Shown: positions 25,088 through 34,905, counted from the first letter of the stretch. The stretch is DNA of 64,000 nucleotides from an uncultured bacterium (GCA_934621605.1 CAKTUZ010000005.1:50529-114528); one strand, 5' to 3'. Notes: generated from the sequence alone by a model not told the origin. Translations and numbers: made by a program.

Positions 25088-26509
25088 ATGCGGCTTGGTA
25101 TTTTAGGCGGAGGCCCTGGTGGCTATACTGCGGCTATAAGAGGTGCACAGCTTGGTTTTGAAGTTACCTTAATCGAGCAAGATAAAAATTTGGGTGGTAC
25201 TTGCTTAAATCGCGGTTGCATCCCCACGAAAGCTTTGGTGGAGGCTTCTGGGCGTTTCCGAGCCATAAAAGAAGCTACTTCTTTTGGGATCAGTTTTGAA
25301 GGTGCGCCTCTTATCGATATGGCCAAAGTGCAAGAACGTAAAAATGCGACAGTGCGTCGTTTGGCTATGGGCATAGATTCTCTTTTAAAGCGTTATAATG
25401 TGAAAGTTGTGCGTGGTCGCGGTTGTTTACTCAGCGATACAGCTGTCGAAGTGAATGGGAAACAAATTGATTTCGATCATTTAATTTTGGCGGTCGGTTC
25501 TTCGGTGGCTGTGCCTAAGGTATTTCCTATTGATGGTGAGCGTATCTTAACTTCAGATCATGTCTTGAATTTGACCGAAGTTCCGTCATCTTTGATTGTG
25601 GTTGGAGCTGGAGCCGTAGGTATGGAATTCGCTTCTATTTTTGCCTCTTTAGGCTCGCAAATTACTGTTGTTGAACTGGCCGAGCGTTTGCTGCCGTTGG
25701 AAGATAAGGAAGTTTCAGCAGAGATGCAGCGCCTATGTCGCAAGGCCGGTTGGAAAATTTATACCGGTGCTAAAATTGAAAGAGTAGAGCGTGAGGGGGA
25801 AATTGTGCGTGTTTGGGGGCAAGGCTTGCCTGAAGATGGCAACGGCCAAGCTTGCTTAGAGAGCGCTTATCTTTTGACTGCCGTCGGCCGCCGTCCCAAT
25901 TTAACCGATCTCGGTTTGGAAAGAGTTGGTCTGGAATTTACAGAGCGCGGCTTTATAAAAGTCGATCAGTATATGCGCACCAGTGTGGGTACTATTTTTG
26001 CCATAGGTGATATTGTACCTACGCCTCAATTGGCTCATATGGCTGCTGCCGAAGCTATTCTAGCTGTCGAACATATGGCCGGTTTAGAGTTGGAGCCACT
26101 TCGTTACGAACAATGCCCTTCGGCAACTTACTGTTGGCCGGAGGTGGCCAGTGTGGGACTTACTCAAGAAGAAGCTGAGGCTCGGGGGTGCAAAACGGCT
26201 ATTGGTAAATTTCCCTTGGCCGCTTTGGGTAAAGCCAATATAAGCGGTCATACTGACGGTTTTGTAAAAATTGTTGCTTGTGCTTCTACCCAAAAAGTGC
26301 TTGGTTTGCACATTATTGGCGAACATGCTTGCGATTTAATTGCCGAAGGAGCTTTGGCTTTACATAAAGGAGCGTCGTTGGCTGATATTGCTGCTACTAT
26401 TCATCCCCATCCCACGCTTTCCGAATCTATAGCCGAAGCTGCGCATCACGCTTTGGGGACGCCTATTAACTTTGCTCCCGTTCCGACTCGTCGTCCCCGA
26501 CGTACTTAG
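25088..26509 (+). CDS. lpdA: Dihydrolipoyl dehydrogenase (E3)
   Basis: 473 residues with an AGGGAGG Shine-Dalgarno. FAD-binding GGGPGGYTAAIRGAQLG at the N-terminus, the redox-active disulfide GGTCLNRGCIPTKAL near residue 40, the NAD-binding GAGAVGMEFASIFASLG near 180, FAIGDIVPTPQLAHMA near 305, and the dimer-interface HPHPTLSE near 440 supplying the catalytic His. It reoxidises lipoamide in 2-oxoacid dehydrogenase or glycine cleavage complexes. Followed 37 nt later by lipoyl synthase, so the pair belongs to lipoate metabolism; no E1/E2 genes are within the window. Confidence 0.96.
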   Translation: MRLGILGGGPGGYTAAIRGAQLGFEVTLIEQDKNLGGTCLNRGCIPTKALVEASGRFRAIKEATSFGISFEGAPLIDMAKVQERKNATVRRLAMGIDSLLKRYNVKVVRGRGCLLSDTAVEVNGKQIDFDHLILAVGSSVAVPKVFPIDGERILTSDHVLNLTEVPSSLIVVGAGAVGMEFASIFASLGSQITVVELAERLLPLEDKEVSAEMQRLCRKAGWKIYTGAKIERVEREGEIVRVWGQGLPEDGNGQACLESAYLLTAVGRRPNLTDLGLERVGLEFTERGFIKVDQYMRTSVGTIFAIGDIVPTPQLAHMAAAEAILAVEHMAGLELEPLRYEQCPSATYCWPEVASVGLTQEEAEARGCKTAIGKFPLAALGKANISGHTDGFVKIVACASTQKVLGLHIIGEHACDLIAEGALALHKGASLADIAATIHPHPTLSESIAEAAHHALGTPINFAPVPTRRPRRT

Positions 26510-26546
26510 CATCATAAAAGAGAAAAAATAGAAAGGCACTCTCTGC

Positions 26547-27515
26547 TTGATCAATATGCCCGAGTCAAAAGCTGTCGATTTAGAACGATTTTTATCAGAA
26601 GAAGAGCTGATTATCCCTGAGATCGGCTCTGCTGAGTGGAAGAAAAATATTGCTAAGCCGGAGTGGCTTAAGGTGCGGACTCGCACTACTGCTGCTTATG
26701 GTGCTGTAAAAGGCACTATAAAAAAGCAAACCTTACATACTGTGTGCCAAGAGGCTCGTTGTCCCAATATCTCCGAATGTTGGAGCTGCGGCACGGCTAC
26801 TTTTATGATTTTGGGCAGCATTTGTACCCGAGGCTGCGCCTACTGTGCCGTAGCTAAAGGTAAGCCGTTGCCATTGGAAGAAAAAGAAGCCGAGCGTGTG
26901 GCTCAAGCTGCCGCTGATCTTAACATAAAGTACGTAGTGGTAACTTCTGTTACCCGCGATGACCTAGCCGACGGCGGAGCGATCGTTTTTGCCGAGGTAA
27001 TTAGAAAAGTCAAAGCTGCTTCACCGCAAACTAAAGTAGAGGTGCTTATCCCCGATTTCGGTGGCAGTTTTGCAGCATTAGATACGGTGTTGGCAGCCGG
27101 GCCTCAGGTACTCAATCACAATATAGAAACCGTACCTAGACTTTATCCACGTTTACGTTCTCGCGGCAATTATCAGCGTTGCTTGGATATTCTCAAATAT
27201 GCCAAGAAATATGTTGAGGAACGTACTTCTCTCAAAATGATGACTAAATCCGGACTTATGGTTGGTTTGGGTGAAAGCCATCGTGAAATTTTGCAAGTAA
27301 TGGACGATCTTCGTGCTGTCGGTACAGATATTTTGACTATCGGTCAATATTTGCGGCCTGGACTAAAAAATGTTCCCGTTATGCGTTACCGTACGCCGGA
27401 AGAGTTCGCTTTCTATCGTCAAGAAGGTCTTAAGCGCGGCTTTAAATATGTTGAATCTGCGCCTTTAGCCCGCTCTTCTTATCATGCTCGCTCTCATTCG
27501 GAGTCTCTTGTATAG
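26547..27515 (+). CDS. lipA: Lipoyl synthase LipA
   Basis: 322 residues from a TTG start with AAAGG 10 nt upstream (an ATG three codons later is the alternative). Both Fe-S motifs are present: the auxiliary cluster CQEARCPNISECW near residue 69 and the radical SAM cluster CTRGCAYCAV near 100. The C-terminal RSSYHARS provides the Ser ligand of the auxiliary cluster. It inserts two sulfur atoms into protein-bound octanoyl chains. Downstream of lpdA, same strand. Confidence 0.97.
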   Translation: MINMPESKAVDLERFLSEEELIIPEIGSAEWKKNIAKPEWLKVRTRTTAAYGAVKGTIKKQTLHTVCQEARCPNISECWSCGTATFMILGSICTRGCAYCAVAKGKPLPLEEKEAERVAQAAADLNIKYVVVTSVTRDDLADGGAIVFAEVIRKVKAASPQTKVEVLIPDFGGSFAALDTVLAAGPQVLNHNIETVPRLYPRLRSRGNYQRCLDILKYAKKYVEERTSLKMMTKSGLMVGLGESHREILQVMDDLRAVGTDILTIGQYLRPGLKNVPVMRYRTPEEFAFYRQEGLKRGFKYVESAPLARSSYHARSHSESLV

Positions 27516-27588
27516 CGGTCGGCTCCGATAATCGCAAATTAGTGGCAAGAGACAGGTTAAACAAGTTTAGCGAAAGGCAAGGTCTGCA

Positions 27589-30500
27589 ATGTTTCGAGTC
27601 ATAAAAAACCTTTTTCGCAAAAAGAAGACTGCACTGGCAGAAAATACTGAATTCACCGCTTATAAGGCTGTAGGGAATGGTTTTGTTGTCTTTCGTGAAG
27701 GTGACGGAGCCGCTTTTTGTTTGAATAGCGAAGAAAAACCGCTTTTCAGAGTTGATAATCTTATTTTAAGTCAGCCGGAAATTTCGCAACGGGAGCGGGC
27801 TGGATCATCGGCTTCTGTATACAAATTCAGTGCCGATTTTTCGGTTACTTGTATCAAGTCAGCGGCAGAAATCGATTTTACTAAAACTTGTGAACTAAAA
27901 AAAGCTGAGCTTATCAAGGGCTATGGCGGTCGTCAAGGATTGGACATTAAAGTTCATTTCGGTTCCGAATCAGTACGTTATCTTATTGAATTGGATGAAG
28001 ATTGCCATATCTCAGATTTGAATGAAACCTGTTCCCATGAACAAAAGCATATTGAATTGCCTTCTGTGGAACAAATGGTGGCCTTTCTTGGTACAGTTAT
28101 CAGACAGAATCGCACAGTATTTAGCTACTTATCGGGGTTGATGCGCCATTCCGAAAATAAACGACTTTTAACTGTAGTAAACTTTGTTAAAGAAAATTTT
28201 GCCAATAGTCAAGAACTTTTGAATTGTGATATTTCTCCTGTAAAGGTTGCATTAAATAATAAAGGTTTGACTATCAATGCCAATGTATTGGCCGCAACTT
28301 GTATATTGGCCGATATTTTTACGGAAAATTTGACTACAAATGAGCTAAAAAGTTGTCTGGAGCAAAAACAGACTGTAAAGATCAGTAATTTGGGATATAA
28401 AGCTGCTGAAGTATTTTTCACTGAAGGTGAAACTGAGCCCAAAGACGACAATCTCAAGGAAATTTGTAATTTCCTAACCGAGATTATGAAGCGGCGTACC
28501 TTCCGTTCGACAATTTGTGATATTGCCGAAGACGGCGGCAGTGAAGAAGCTGCTGCGGTTTTAAATAAGTTGTTGGAATTATTGCCCGATAAGGAAGAAT
28601 TTACCTTTGAACGGTGCGCTCTCTATTCGCTATTTGAAGCTTATGGCAAAAAAGTGACTCCCGGTACAGTTTCGGCTTTCTGTCTTTATGCCGATTTAAA
28701 AGCTAAAATTATCGATGAAGAGTTGATAGAACAATTTTTGCCAGAAACTTACCTGAGTGAACATTCTCTTTACTCTATGTTGTCTGTGGGACGGGCTTTT
28801 GGATTAAATTTAATAGGCTTAACTTTAACTGGTAAGAAATACGAAGATGCTTTGCATGATTTTAGCAAGTTGTTATCTCTTACCGATAAAGGGGCTTTGG
28901 CGTCCTTTTTAGATACTCGGAGCGGTGCAGCCAAAGTTCTTTACGTAAAAGATGGCAAAGAATTACAGAGGTTTTGTGCCGAAAATTACTCTTTTAGCGG
29001 ATGTATCCTTATCGGTTTGCCCGTTTTGGAAAAAGTTTCCACTTTGGATATGTCGGTATTTTTACAAAAGGGGTTGCCTATTTTAGGTTGTTTTTCTGAT
29101 GCGCAAAAAAATTTGCGTTGGGCGGTCTTTAGCGGTCGTCAAGTAGGTGAAGTTCCTTTTTCGGTAGTAGGACGCCACGGTTTTATAGAGGGCTATAAAG
29201 CTTATCGGTTCCATAATCGGGTTGTGGGTAGAGTGATTAAAAGTAGCGCGGAAAAGTTAGTGGGCAAAACTAATATTGCTGCTGCCTATACAGACGATAA
29301 CGGCAATCGTTCCTATCGCTTTATTGCTAGAGCTGATAGTGTGGATAGCTTGGTCGGCCCTTCAGATACCAACTTGACTTTTGCCGGAGAAATTGCAGAA
29401 TTTCCGCGTTTTAGAGGTCTGCTGGGCCACGTGTACGAGAGCAATAAAGAAATGTTGGCCGGTTTGTCCCGAAGTGAAGCGGACGTCGACAGCCGTTTGG
29501 AGGCTTGCTTTAAGGGCACAGAGACTGTACTTACTGAGGTTGCTTCTCCGGTCTCGGTTGCCAAAGAGCAGTCAGTTTTGAATATTTTGCGTCGCTTGTT
29601 AAATTCTGAAGAGTTTGTGGTTGCTCTGTCCGGAGTTGTTGAACGTTTTGCCTGTTGGCGCTTATCTATTATGTTAGGTCCGGAAAATCACGAATTGCAT
29701 GGTGATTTGCAACTGACTCCCAAGCTTATTGAGGCTTTGAAAATACCTAGCTTGAGTCAGGCTGCAGCTATGATCGTTATATATGGCGTTTTCAATAAGC
29801 CGGGCACAATTTTTAATTCTCAGCAAATTTTATGGAATCCGTCTCGGTTGCGTCAAAAAATTCAAAATTTACTTTTTGAGGTGATCGATAATGGTCAAGA
29901 GTCGAAACTTTCGGTCGCTTGTCGCTTGTTGGCTTGCTCCGCTTTTGCTTCAATCAAGGATTGTTGTGAGAGGTCGGCTGCTAAGTTACGGTTGCTTTTA
30001 GATGATGAACATTTAGGCAAGGCTGCCGCCGAAGCTTTGGCCGAACTTTCCCTGACTTTGGGTGTTCATTTGCCTGCAGAAGTCGTCTGTGAAGGTTGGG
30101 AACGTCCCGATATAGCAGATGCTTTGGAGGCGGAAGCAGCCGAGGAAGCAGCTAAACGAGTGCGCCATTGGCTTGACGATCCTCATAAAAATGCACAGGA
30201 AAAAACTCTGGAGGCTCCGGCCTTAGCCAATATTCGCGGTGAGGAGCCGAAAATAAAGCTGCTCGGTCGTTATATGATAAAAGTGGACGGCGCTTTTCAA
30301 CGTGAGAATGCAGCTGAAGAACGTCCTTATTTAATTTTGCCTCCCAATGTGGCTAATGTTCAACGTCAAAAACTGGTAGCTGCTTGGCATAATTTTTTAG
30401 CAGTACGTAATTTACCTTTGGGCAGTCGCGAATATGGTATGAACTTGTTTGAAAGTTTTTGCCAATACTTGCCTGGTTATGAGGATAGTTCCAAGAATGA

Positions 30501-31083
30501 AATAGCAGTACACGAATTAGATATTTTTCAATTGCGCGGTGGCCGTCGTTTACTACCTGGTTCTGATCCTTTCTTTATAAAGTTGGCTTCTTTGATTCCT
30601 CCGCCCACACGCGACCATGAATTTGAGGCTGCTTCTTTGCCGGTTATTTGTCGCTGTCTTTATGGTACCGAAGAAGGCGATACCATCGATTTGGGTACTT
30701 GCGAAGTATTTAATGCTGATAACGGAGAATGGGTCTCTTTTGTTGATTTCCGTTTCTGTATGGCTTTACATTTAAATGCTGAAAATCGCATTTTATACGA
30801 AACTTTAGGTTGTGTTTATTCTAAGGTCGTTAAGGCTAAATTGGCTGATTGCAATATTGAAGTTAATTCCGAACAATCTGAAGGCATGATTACGGCTGAC
30901 AGTAAGGAAAATATTCCTGCGGAACAAAAATACAAAATTTGTTTGACTTTGGATAATTTAGCTTCCGATTTGGTAGAAAAGTTTGGCTTTAAGTCAGAAC
31001 AAAGTGTCCAAGTAGTCAACATTCTCTTAGGTATTAGAAAAAACAGCTGTTACAAACTTCCGTCCTATCTTGAGAGTCGATAG
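27589..31083 (+). CDS. Large hypothetical protein (1164 aa), no recognised domain
   Basis: A single uninterrupted frame of 1164 codons, real by codon use and length. It begins with a basic segment MFRVIKNLFRKKKT and has no signal peptide or clear membrane helix, suggesting a cytosolic or peripheral membrane protein. Composition is rich in Leu, Glu and Lys with a helical middle (about 150-420), a mixed region up to about 690, and an Ala/Glu-rich helical block near 800-870. No P-loop, kinase, protease or repeat motif was found. It follows lipA by 73 nt and precedes another orphan gene, and may be lineage-specific. Confidence 0.85.
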   Translation: MFRVIKNLFRKKKTALAENTEFTAYKAVGNGFVVFREGDGAAFCLNSEEKPLFRVDNLILSQPEISQRERAGSSASVYKFSADFSVTCIKSAAEIDFTKTCELKKAELIKGYGGRQGLDIKVHFGSESVRYLIELDEDCHISDLNETCSHEQKHIELPSVEQMVAFLGTVIRQNRTVFSYLSGLMRHSENKRLLTVVNFVKENFANSQELLNCDISPVKVALNNKGLTINANVLAATCILADIFTENLTTNELKSCLEQKQTVKISNLGYKAAEVFFTEGETEPKDDNLKEICNFLTEIMKRRTFRSTICDIAEDGGSEEAAAVLNKLLELLPDKEEFTFERCALYSLFEAYGKKVTPGTVSAFCLYADLKAKIIDEELIEQFLPETYLSEHSLYSMLSVGRAFGLNLIGLTLTGKKYEDALHDFSKLLSLTDKGALASFLDTRSGAAKVLYVKDGKELQRFCAENYSFSGCILIGLPVLEKVSTLDMSVFLQKGLPILGCFSDAQKNLRWAVFSGRQVGEVPFSVVGRHGFIEGYKAYRFHNRVVGRVIKSSAEKLVGKTNIAAAYTDDNGNRSYRFIARADSVDSLVGPSDTNLTFAGEIAEFPRFRGLLGHVYESNKEMLAGLSRSEADVDSRLEACFKGTETVLTEVASPVSVAKEQSVLNILRRLLNSEEFVVALSGVVERFACWRLSIMLGPENHELHGDLQLTPKLIEALKIPSLSQAAAMIVIYGVFNKPGTIFNSQQILWNPSRLRQKIQNLLFEVIDNGQESKLSVACRLLACSAFASIKDCCERSAAKLRLLLDDEHLGKAAAEALAELSLTLGVHLPAEVVCEGWERPDIADALEAEAAEEAAKRVRHWLDDPHKNAQEKTLEAPALANIRGEEPKIKLLGRYMIKVDGAFQRENAAEERPYLILPPNVANVQRQKLVAAWHNFLAVRNLPLGSREYGMNLFESFCQYLPGYEDSSKNEIAVHELDIFQLRGGRRLLPGSDPFFIKLASLIPPPTRDHEFEAASLPVICRCLYGTEEGDTIDLGTCEVFNADNGEWVSFVDFRFCMALHLNAENRILYETLGCVYSKVVKAKLADCNIEVNSEQSEGMITADSKENIPAEQKYKICLTLDNLASDLVEKFGFKSEQSVQVVNILLGIRKNSCYKLPSYLESR

Positions 31084-31208
31084 GAAAATCGTTTGTGATT
31101 TGAATATCCAAATTTTTTTATAAAAAATCTGTGGATTCATTTACAAGCCCTTGCCTTTCAGTGATAATGAGGATAAGCATATGTTTGTCTTTTTAAGGAG
31201 GATTTTTT

Positions 31209-32120
31209 ATGAACGGAATCGGCAATTTAGCCAGTATTATGGGAAGCGGTTTTGCTTCTCTTACTTCTTTAGTTCAGGGCTTTGACAGCACCAATAAAGA
31301 ATGCGGTACCGGAGCTGCTGCAGATTACTCTTCTGCCGTCGCCGATCTGCGTGAAAAGTTGGAAGCCTATGGCGTAGAGATCCCCGAAAATTCCGCCAAT
31401 TCTTTCAGCGTTTTTGGCAATCAGGCCGAAATGCAGCAATCCATTTTGGAGTTGAGTAAACTTGAGGAAAAAGAGAACAAGAGAGCTCAGATTGAAATGG
31501 AAAGAGAATCTGACAAGGTTGAAATGGCCAAGAGTGAGTATTTTTCCAAAAATAGTTATGCTGTAGACGGTAATGGTAATCTCATTTTTGAAAATGGACA
31601 GCCTAAAGTTCTCAAGGGTGTCCCCGAAGATTCTAAGAGCGCCGCTGCTCGCAGCGCCTATGAAAAGGAATTGAAATATCAGGCTCAATTGGCAGCTTTG
31701 GATAAGGGCGAAGATTATACCAATATGCCAGCCAGCAAGCAGCTCACCGAGCTTTACTCTGACTACAGCAAGATGAGTGAATATATGAACTCTGAAGATG
31801 GTCAGGCTAAATTACAAGATCTGATGAAGCAAGCTAATATTGAATCTCAAAATTCTAGCATTGCTGCCGATGCTGATCTTATAAGAGCAACTTTACCTGC
31901 CGATCTCAAATATCTGGCCGATAATTATGAAAGCGCTTGCAGGGGACATTTAGTCCACGCTCGCAATGTTGTGGCCAACAGTCCCGAGCAAGCTGCTGTA
32001 GATAGCTATAATGCTCAGATGAAAGAACAAATTGCGCAAATGCGTGAACAAATGAATGCCAAAATCCAAAATTTCGAGGGCTACCAGTTAGATGATCTCT
32101 CTATGGAGTTCTCTTTCTAG
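31209..32120 (+). CDS. Orphan helical protein (303 aa), possibly secreted by a non-Sec route
   Basis: A strong AAGGAGG precedes the ATG. The first 30 residues (MNGIGNLASIMGSGFASLTS) are small and uncharged but are not a standard signal peptide. The rest is Gln/Glu/Lys/Ala-rich helix, with likely coiled coil near residues 75-115 and 260-290 (QMKEQIAQMREQMNAK). This composition resembles translocator or effector-type proteins of specialised secretion systems, but no secretion genes are in the window, so the function is unknown. A terminator follows. Confidence 0.8.
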   Translation: MNGIGNLASIMGSGFASLTSLVQGFDSTNKECGTGAAADYSSAVADLREKLEAYGVEIPENSANSFSVFGNQAEMQQSILELSKLEEKENKRAQIEMERESDKVEMAKSEYFSKNSYAVDGNGNLIFENGQPKVLKGVPEDSKSAAARSAYEKELKYQAQLAALDKGEDYTNMPASKQLTELYSDYSKMSEYMNSEDGQAKLQDLMKQANIESQNSSIAADADLIRATLPADLKYLADNYESACRGHLVHARNVVANSPEQAAVDSYNAQMKEQIAQMREQMNAKIQNFEGYQLDDLSMEFSF

Positions 32121-32200
32121 CCTTTAATAATTTCAGAGTCAAAAACTTTGTAATTTTTTTGCAATTAGAGAAAAAGTTTTTGGCCACTTTTGCTTAAATG

Positions 32201-32239
32201 AAAGGGCACTTTGTGTATATATCAAAGTGCTCTTTTTTG
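32201..32239 (+). terminator. Terminator after the 303-aa orphan gene
   Basis: AAAGGGCACTTTG (32201-32213) pairs with CAAAGTGCTCTTT (32223-32235) and is followed by T-rich sequence. Confidence 0.88.
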
Positions 32240-32313
32240 TTTGATGTTTTTTTGTGCCAAAATGGCGCTTGCTATCGAAACATTGGCAGATTTTTTTTTT
32301 GGGAGGAATGGAA

Positions 32314-32940
32314 GTGGATGCTGCTTTTTTGTGGAGCTTTTTTCTTAGCTTCGGTATTTCAGCCTGTTGCGGAGTAAGAGCCGGTCTAAGTTTGCTTGGC
32401 GTATCCATTCTGGCCCATTTAGGATGGTTGTTTCTCGATCCCAATTTTTACTTTATGGCTGATTGGCGTTTTATTTTTTTAGTGGTTCTGGCGGCGATTA
32501 TAGAAATTATTGTAGATAAATTTAGAATATCCAGTCATGTATTGGATAGCTGCGGTTTAGTTTTGCGTACTGCTATAGCTATTTGGTTGGCTGTCTCGAT
32601 TATTACTTGTTCACATTGGGTAGGTTTAGTAATTTTAGGTGTCAGTGTAGGCGGTTTGACAGCACTTTTAGTTAATTTAGCTAAGCCTTTGGTGCGTCTC
32701 TGGTTGGTTGATTTAGCTCCAGGTGTCACTTTTATGGGAACTATGGTGTTATCCTTTGTGGAAGATTTGGCCATATGTATGCTTCTAGCGACTATATTTT
32801 GGTGCCCATGGATTGGATTGGTTTGCGGTATTTTGGCAATTTTATGGGGACTTTTTGTCTTAGGCCTCTTTATCAGGCAAGGGGGTAATTTGCCGCGTTG
32901 GTACTGGAATAGATTTACTTTGCAAGAAGTGGAACAATAA
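32314..32940 (+). CDS. DUF4126-like integral membrane protein
   Basis: About 208 residues. I place the start at the GTG 7 nt after GGGAGG; the ATG at 32308 is too close to the Shine-Dalgarno. At least five hydrophobic helices are visible; FGISACCGVRAGLSLLGVSILA near the start and the DxxxDxxRxxS-like stretch (EIIVDKFRISSHVLDSCG) match the layout of the DUF4126 family. Transport or channel function is unproven for that family. Convergent with the next gene, with a 20-nt gap. Confidence 0.75.
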   Translation: MDAAFLWSFFLSFGISACCGVRAGLSLLGVSILAHLGWLFLDPNFYFMADWRFIFLVVLAAIIEIIVDKFRISSHVLDSCGLVLRTAIAIWLAVSIITCSHWVGLVILGVSVGGLTALLVNLAKPLVRLWLVDLAPGVTFMGTMVLSFVEDLAICMLLATIFWCPWIGLVCGILAILWGLFVLGLFIRQGGNLPRWYWNRFTLQEVEQ

Positions 32941-32960
32941 GCTTTTTTATCTAAAGCGAT

Positions 32961-34217
32961 TTAGATTAAGCAAGAGGCTAGGATCAGAAGTATAGCCAAG
33001 AAGATGAAGTTTATCAGAGTGAAGGTGTATAGATAGGTTTTGCTGTCAGCATTGGCATTATTGATATAAAGTCGATAAGAAATCAGACTGGCCAGCGAAG
33101 CTACCAAGGTTCCTAGTCCCCCTAAGTTAACGCCCAAAAGTAAAGCAGCGCTCTGTTTAGTAAAAGGAGCCAACATAATGGCAGCTGGTACATTACTTAT
33201 AATTTGTGAAATCAAAGCGCTGATAAAAAGTTCACGCCCGGCTAATAAGTTATCGGCCCAAAGTTTTACTTGCTCTACTTGGGAAGTATTGCCTACAAAA
33301 ATAAAAAAGCAAACAAAAGTTAGCAGTAGTACGTAATCTAGGCGTTTTAGCAATTCTCGGTCGGAGAGCAGAAGCCAGATAAAGATCAAGGCGGCGCAAA
33401 GGTGAGCCGAAACTATTTTGGCTACGGTCATTAGACACAGTATAAAGCATAATAAATAACGCAAAAGTAGAGCCTTGTCCAATTTTGGTGGCTCACTTTC
33501 ATGATTCTTTGTATTTATGGTAACTGGGGGATTTGTTTTAGCTTCAATTAGAATAGCCGCTTCAATTAAGATTAAAGAAATTATTCCCCAAGGTATCGTT
33601 AAAGTCAAAAACTGACTCAAGCTTAAATTATAAAAAGAGCAAAGAAAAATATTTTGTGGATTTCCCAAAGGAGTAACCATACTACCCAAATTGGCTGCCA
33701 CGGTTTCCATTACGACTATAAAAATAAGGCGCTGTTTGTTAGTATCGCGCATTACTTGCAAAGTGAAAGGCACAAATACTATTAAAGCTACGTCGTTAGT
33801 AATAAACATGGCTGAGAAAAAACAGAGCAATACTAAAAAGTTGGCCAGCAGCACTTCTGAGCGGCATTGGTGGCGCAAGTATATGGCTAAATTTTGAAAG
33901 AGACCTACTCTCTGCAAACCGGCAGCTGTAGCCATGAGCGAAAAGAGTAACTCCAAAACGCGTAAATCTATATAGTCAACATAGTTGCTGAGGCTGGGGT
34001 GGGTAAAAAAAATCGAAACGGTCGCTGCCGAAGCTGCTAAACAAAAAACCAATTCCTTGTGGATAAAACGCACAGCTAGAGCTGTCGGCGACGGGGAAGG
34101 ACAGATCAAAAGTCTATTGAGCCAACGTGAGGCCAAAAGGCGGCCTTGATGATCTTTTACTCTAAAGAGATTACATAAATGATGAAATATTTTAGCTACT
34201 TTAGGCTGAAGCGACAT
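32961..34217 (-). CDS. ArsB/NhaD-type (ion transporter superfamily) permease
   Basis: 418 residues with about 11 hydrophobic segments after a polar, basic N-terminal 50 residues. The half-molecule hallmarks are FITNDVALIVFVPFTL near residue 140 and GSMVTPLGNPQNIFL near 180 (the hairpin Thr-Asn-Asp and Gly-Asn-Pro-x-N motifs that bind ion and substrate), with a weaker second copy near the C-terminus (NVPAAIMLAPF). This is the ion transporter fold of ArsB, NhaD and SLC13 permeases; the substrate (arsenite, Na+/H+, or a dicarboxylate) cannot be told. Its gene follows a small gene by 15 nt, likely an operon. Confidence 0.85.
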   Translation of the reverse strand: MSLQPKVAKIFHHLCNLFRVKDHQGRLLASRWLNRLLICPSPSPTALAVRFIHKELVFCLAASAATVSIFFTHPSLSNYVDYIDLRVLELLFSLMATAAGLQRVGLFQNLAIYLRHQCRSEVLLANFLVLLCFFSAMFITNDVALIVFVPFTLQVMRDTNKQRLIFIVVMETVAANLGSMVTPLGNPQNIFLCSFYNLSLSQFLTLTIPWGIISLILIEAAILIEAKTNPPVTINTKNHESEPPKLDKALLLRYLLCFILCLMTVAKIVSAHLCAALIFIWLLLSDRELLKRLDYVLLLTFVCFFIFVGNTSQVEQVKLWADNLLAGRELFISALISQIISNVPAAIMLAPFTKQSAALLLGVNLGGLGTLVASLASLISYRLYINNANADSKTYLYTFTLINFIFLAILLILASCLI

Positions 34218-34232
34218 TTTTTCTCAGCCAAT

Positions 34233-34697
34233 TTAGGGTAATTTTGAGTAGTTGTTTTCATTAAATCTGTTAGTCATAAGTTTGCGGATTTGGCCCAGCC
34301 AATCGCTTAAAGATAAGCAAGGCCGATCCGGCTGGTGAGGAAACCAAGTATGACCATTGAGATCAGGTTTTACTTTTAAGTTACCGCGGCGCATGAGCAG
34401 CCAGCGGTTACAATTGGGCGCAAAGCGCAATTGGAGCCATTCTTTTCTCACACCTTTAACCGGCCAAGTTAAGGTAAAAAAATTATCCTGCGTCTTTATT
34501 TTCCAATCTAAATCGCCCAATTCTCTGTGGAGATAATTTAAAATTAAAACAGCAAAAAAATCTTGCATAATACGATCCAAGGGGGCTGAGCGCAAACAAG
34601 CCACACCGGCTTCACCGGCAATAGAATAGGCTTGCTCCTTTATAATTGTTTTGTTAATAGTAATAGAATGGTATTTTTTTTCTGTTTGCTGACTCAT
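34233..34697 (-). CDS. Hypothetical protein (154 aa)
   Basis: 154 residues starting at the ATG of MSQQTEKKYHS. Soluble, with aromatic- and Arg-rich C-terminal half (WLLMRRGNLK, TWFPHQPDRPCLSLSDW). No known motif. The stop lies 15 nt before the permease gene, so it is the first gene of a two-gene minus-strand unit and is divergent from valS. Confidence 0.75.
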   Translation of the reverse strand: MSQQTEKKYHSITINKTIIKEQAYSIAGEAGVACLRSAPLDRIMQDFFAVLILNYLHRELGDLDWKIKTQDNFFTLTWPVKGVRKEWLQLRFAPNCNRWLLMRRGNLKVKPDLNGHTWFPHQPDRPCLSLSDWLGQIRKLMTNRFNENNYSKLP

Positions 34698-34755
34698 GGT
34701 GACCGATTCTCTTCCGCAATTTTCGAAATCTTCCCTTTTTAATCTGCTTCCTTTA

Positions 34756-34822
34756 GAAGTCCTCTAACTCTTGGGTAGGGGATAAAGGCTGGGGTGGCGA
34801 ACCGGCCCAATCGAAATATCGT
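34756..34822 (+). promoter_or_regulatory. Conserved structured leader motif, copy B (valS leader)
   Basis: GAAGT, then CCTCTA (34761-34766) / TAGGGG (34776-34781) hairpin, then GTGGCGAA (34794-34801) within a second stem GGCTGG / CCGGCC, then CCC. The spacings equal those of the copy at 10435 to within one base, while the stem of the second hairpin differs in sequence. Confidence 0.6.
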
Positions 34823-34905
34823 GAGGAAGTTCCCACCTCTGTGGGTGGGGGGAATATCGGTGGGGGTATGTTCACCGAAGAACTGTAGACTGAAGTTCAA
34901 AAGTT
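34823..34905 (+). other. Further hairpins in the valS leader
   Basis: Beyond the shared motif, two more strong stems follow: TTCCCACC with GGTGGGGGGAA (with G-U pairs and bulges) and TCGGTG with CACCGA around a 10-nt loop. They are not present in the copy upstream of the TerB-like gene. No T-box consensus was found. Confidence 0.5.
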
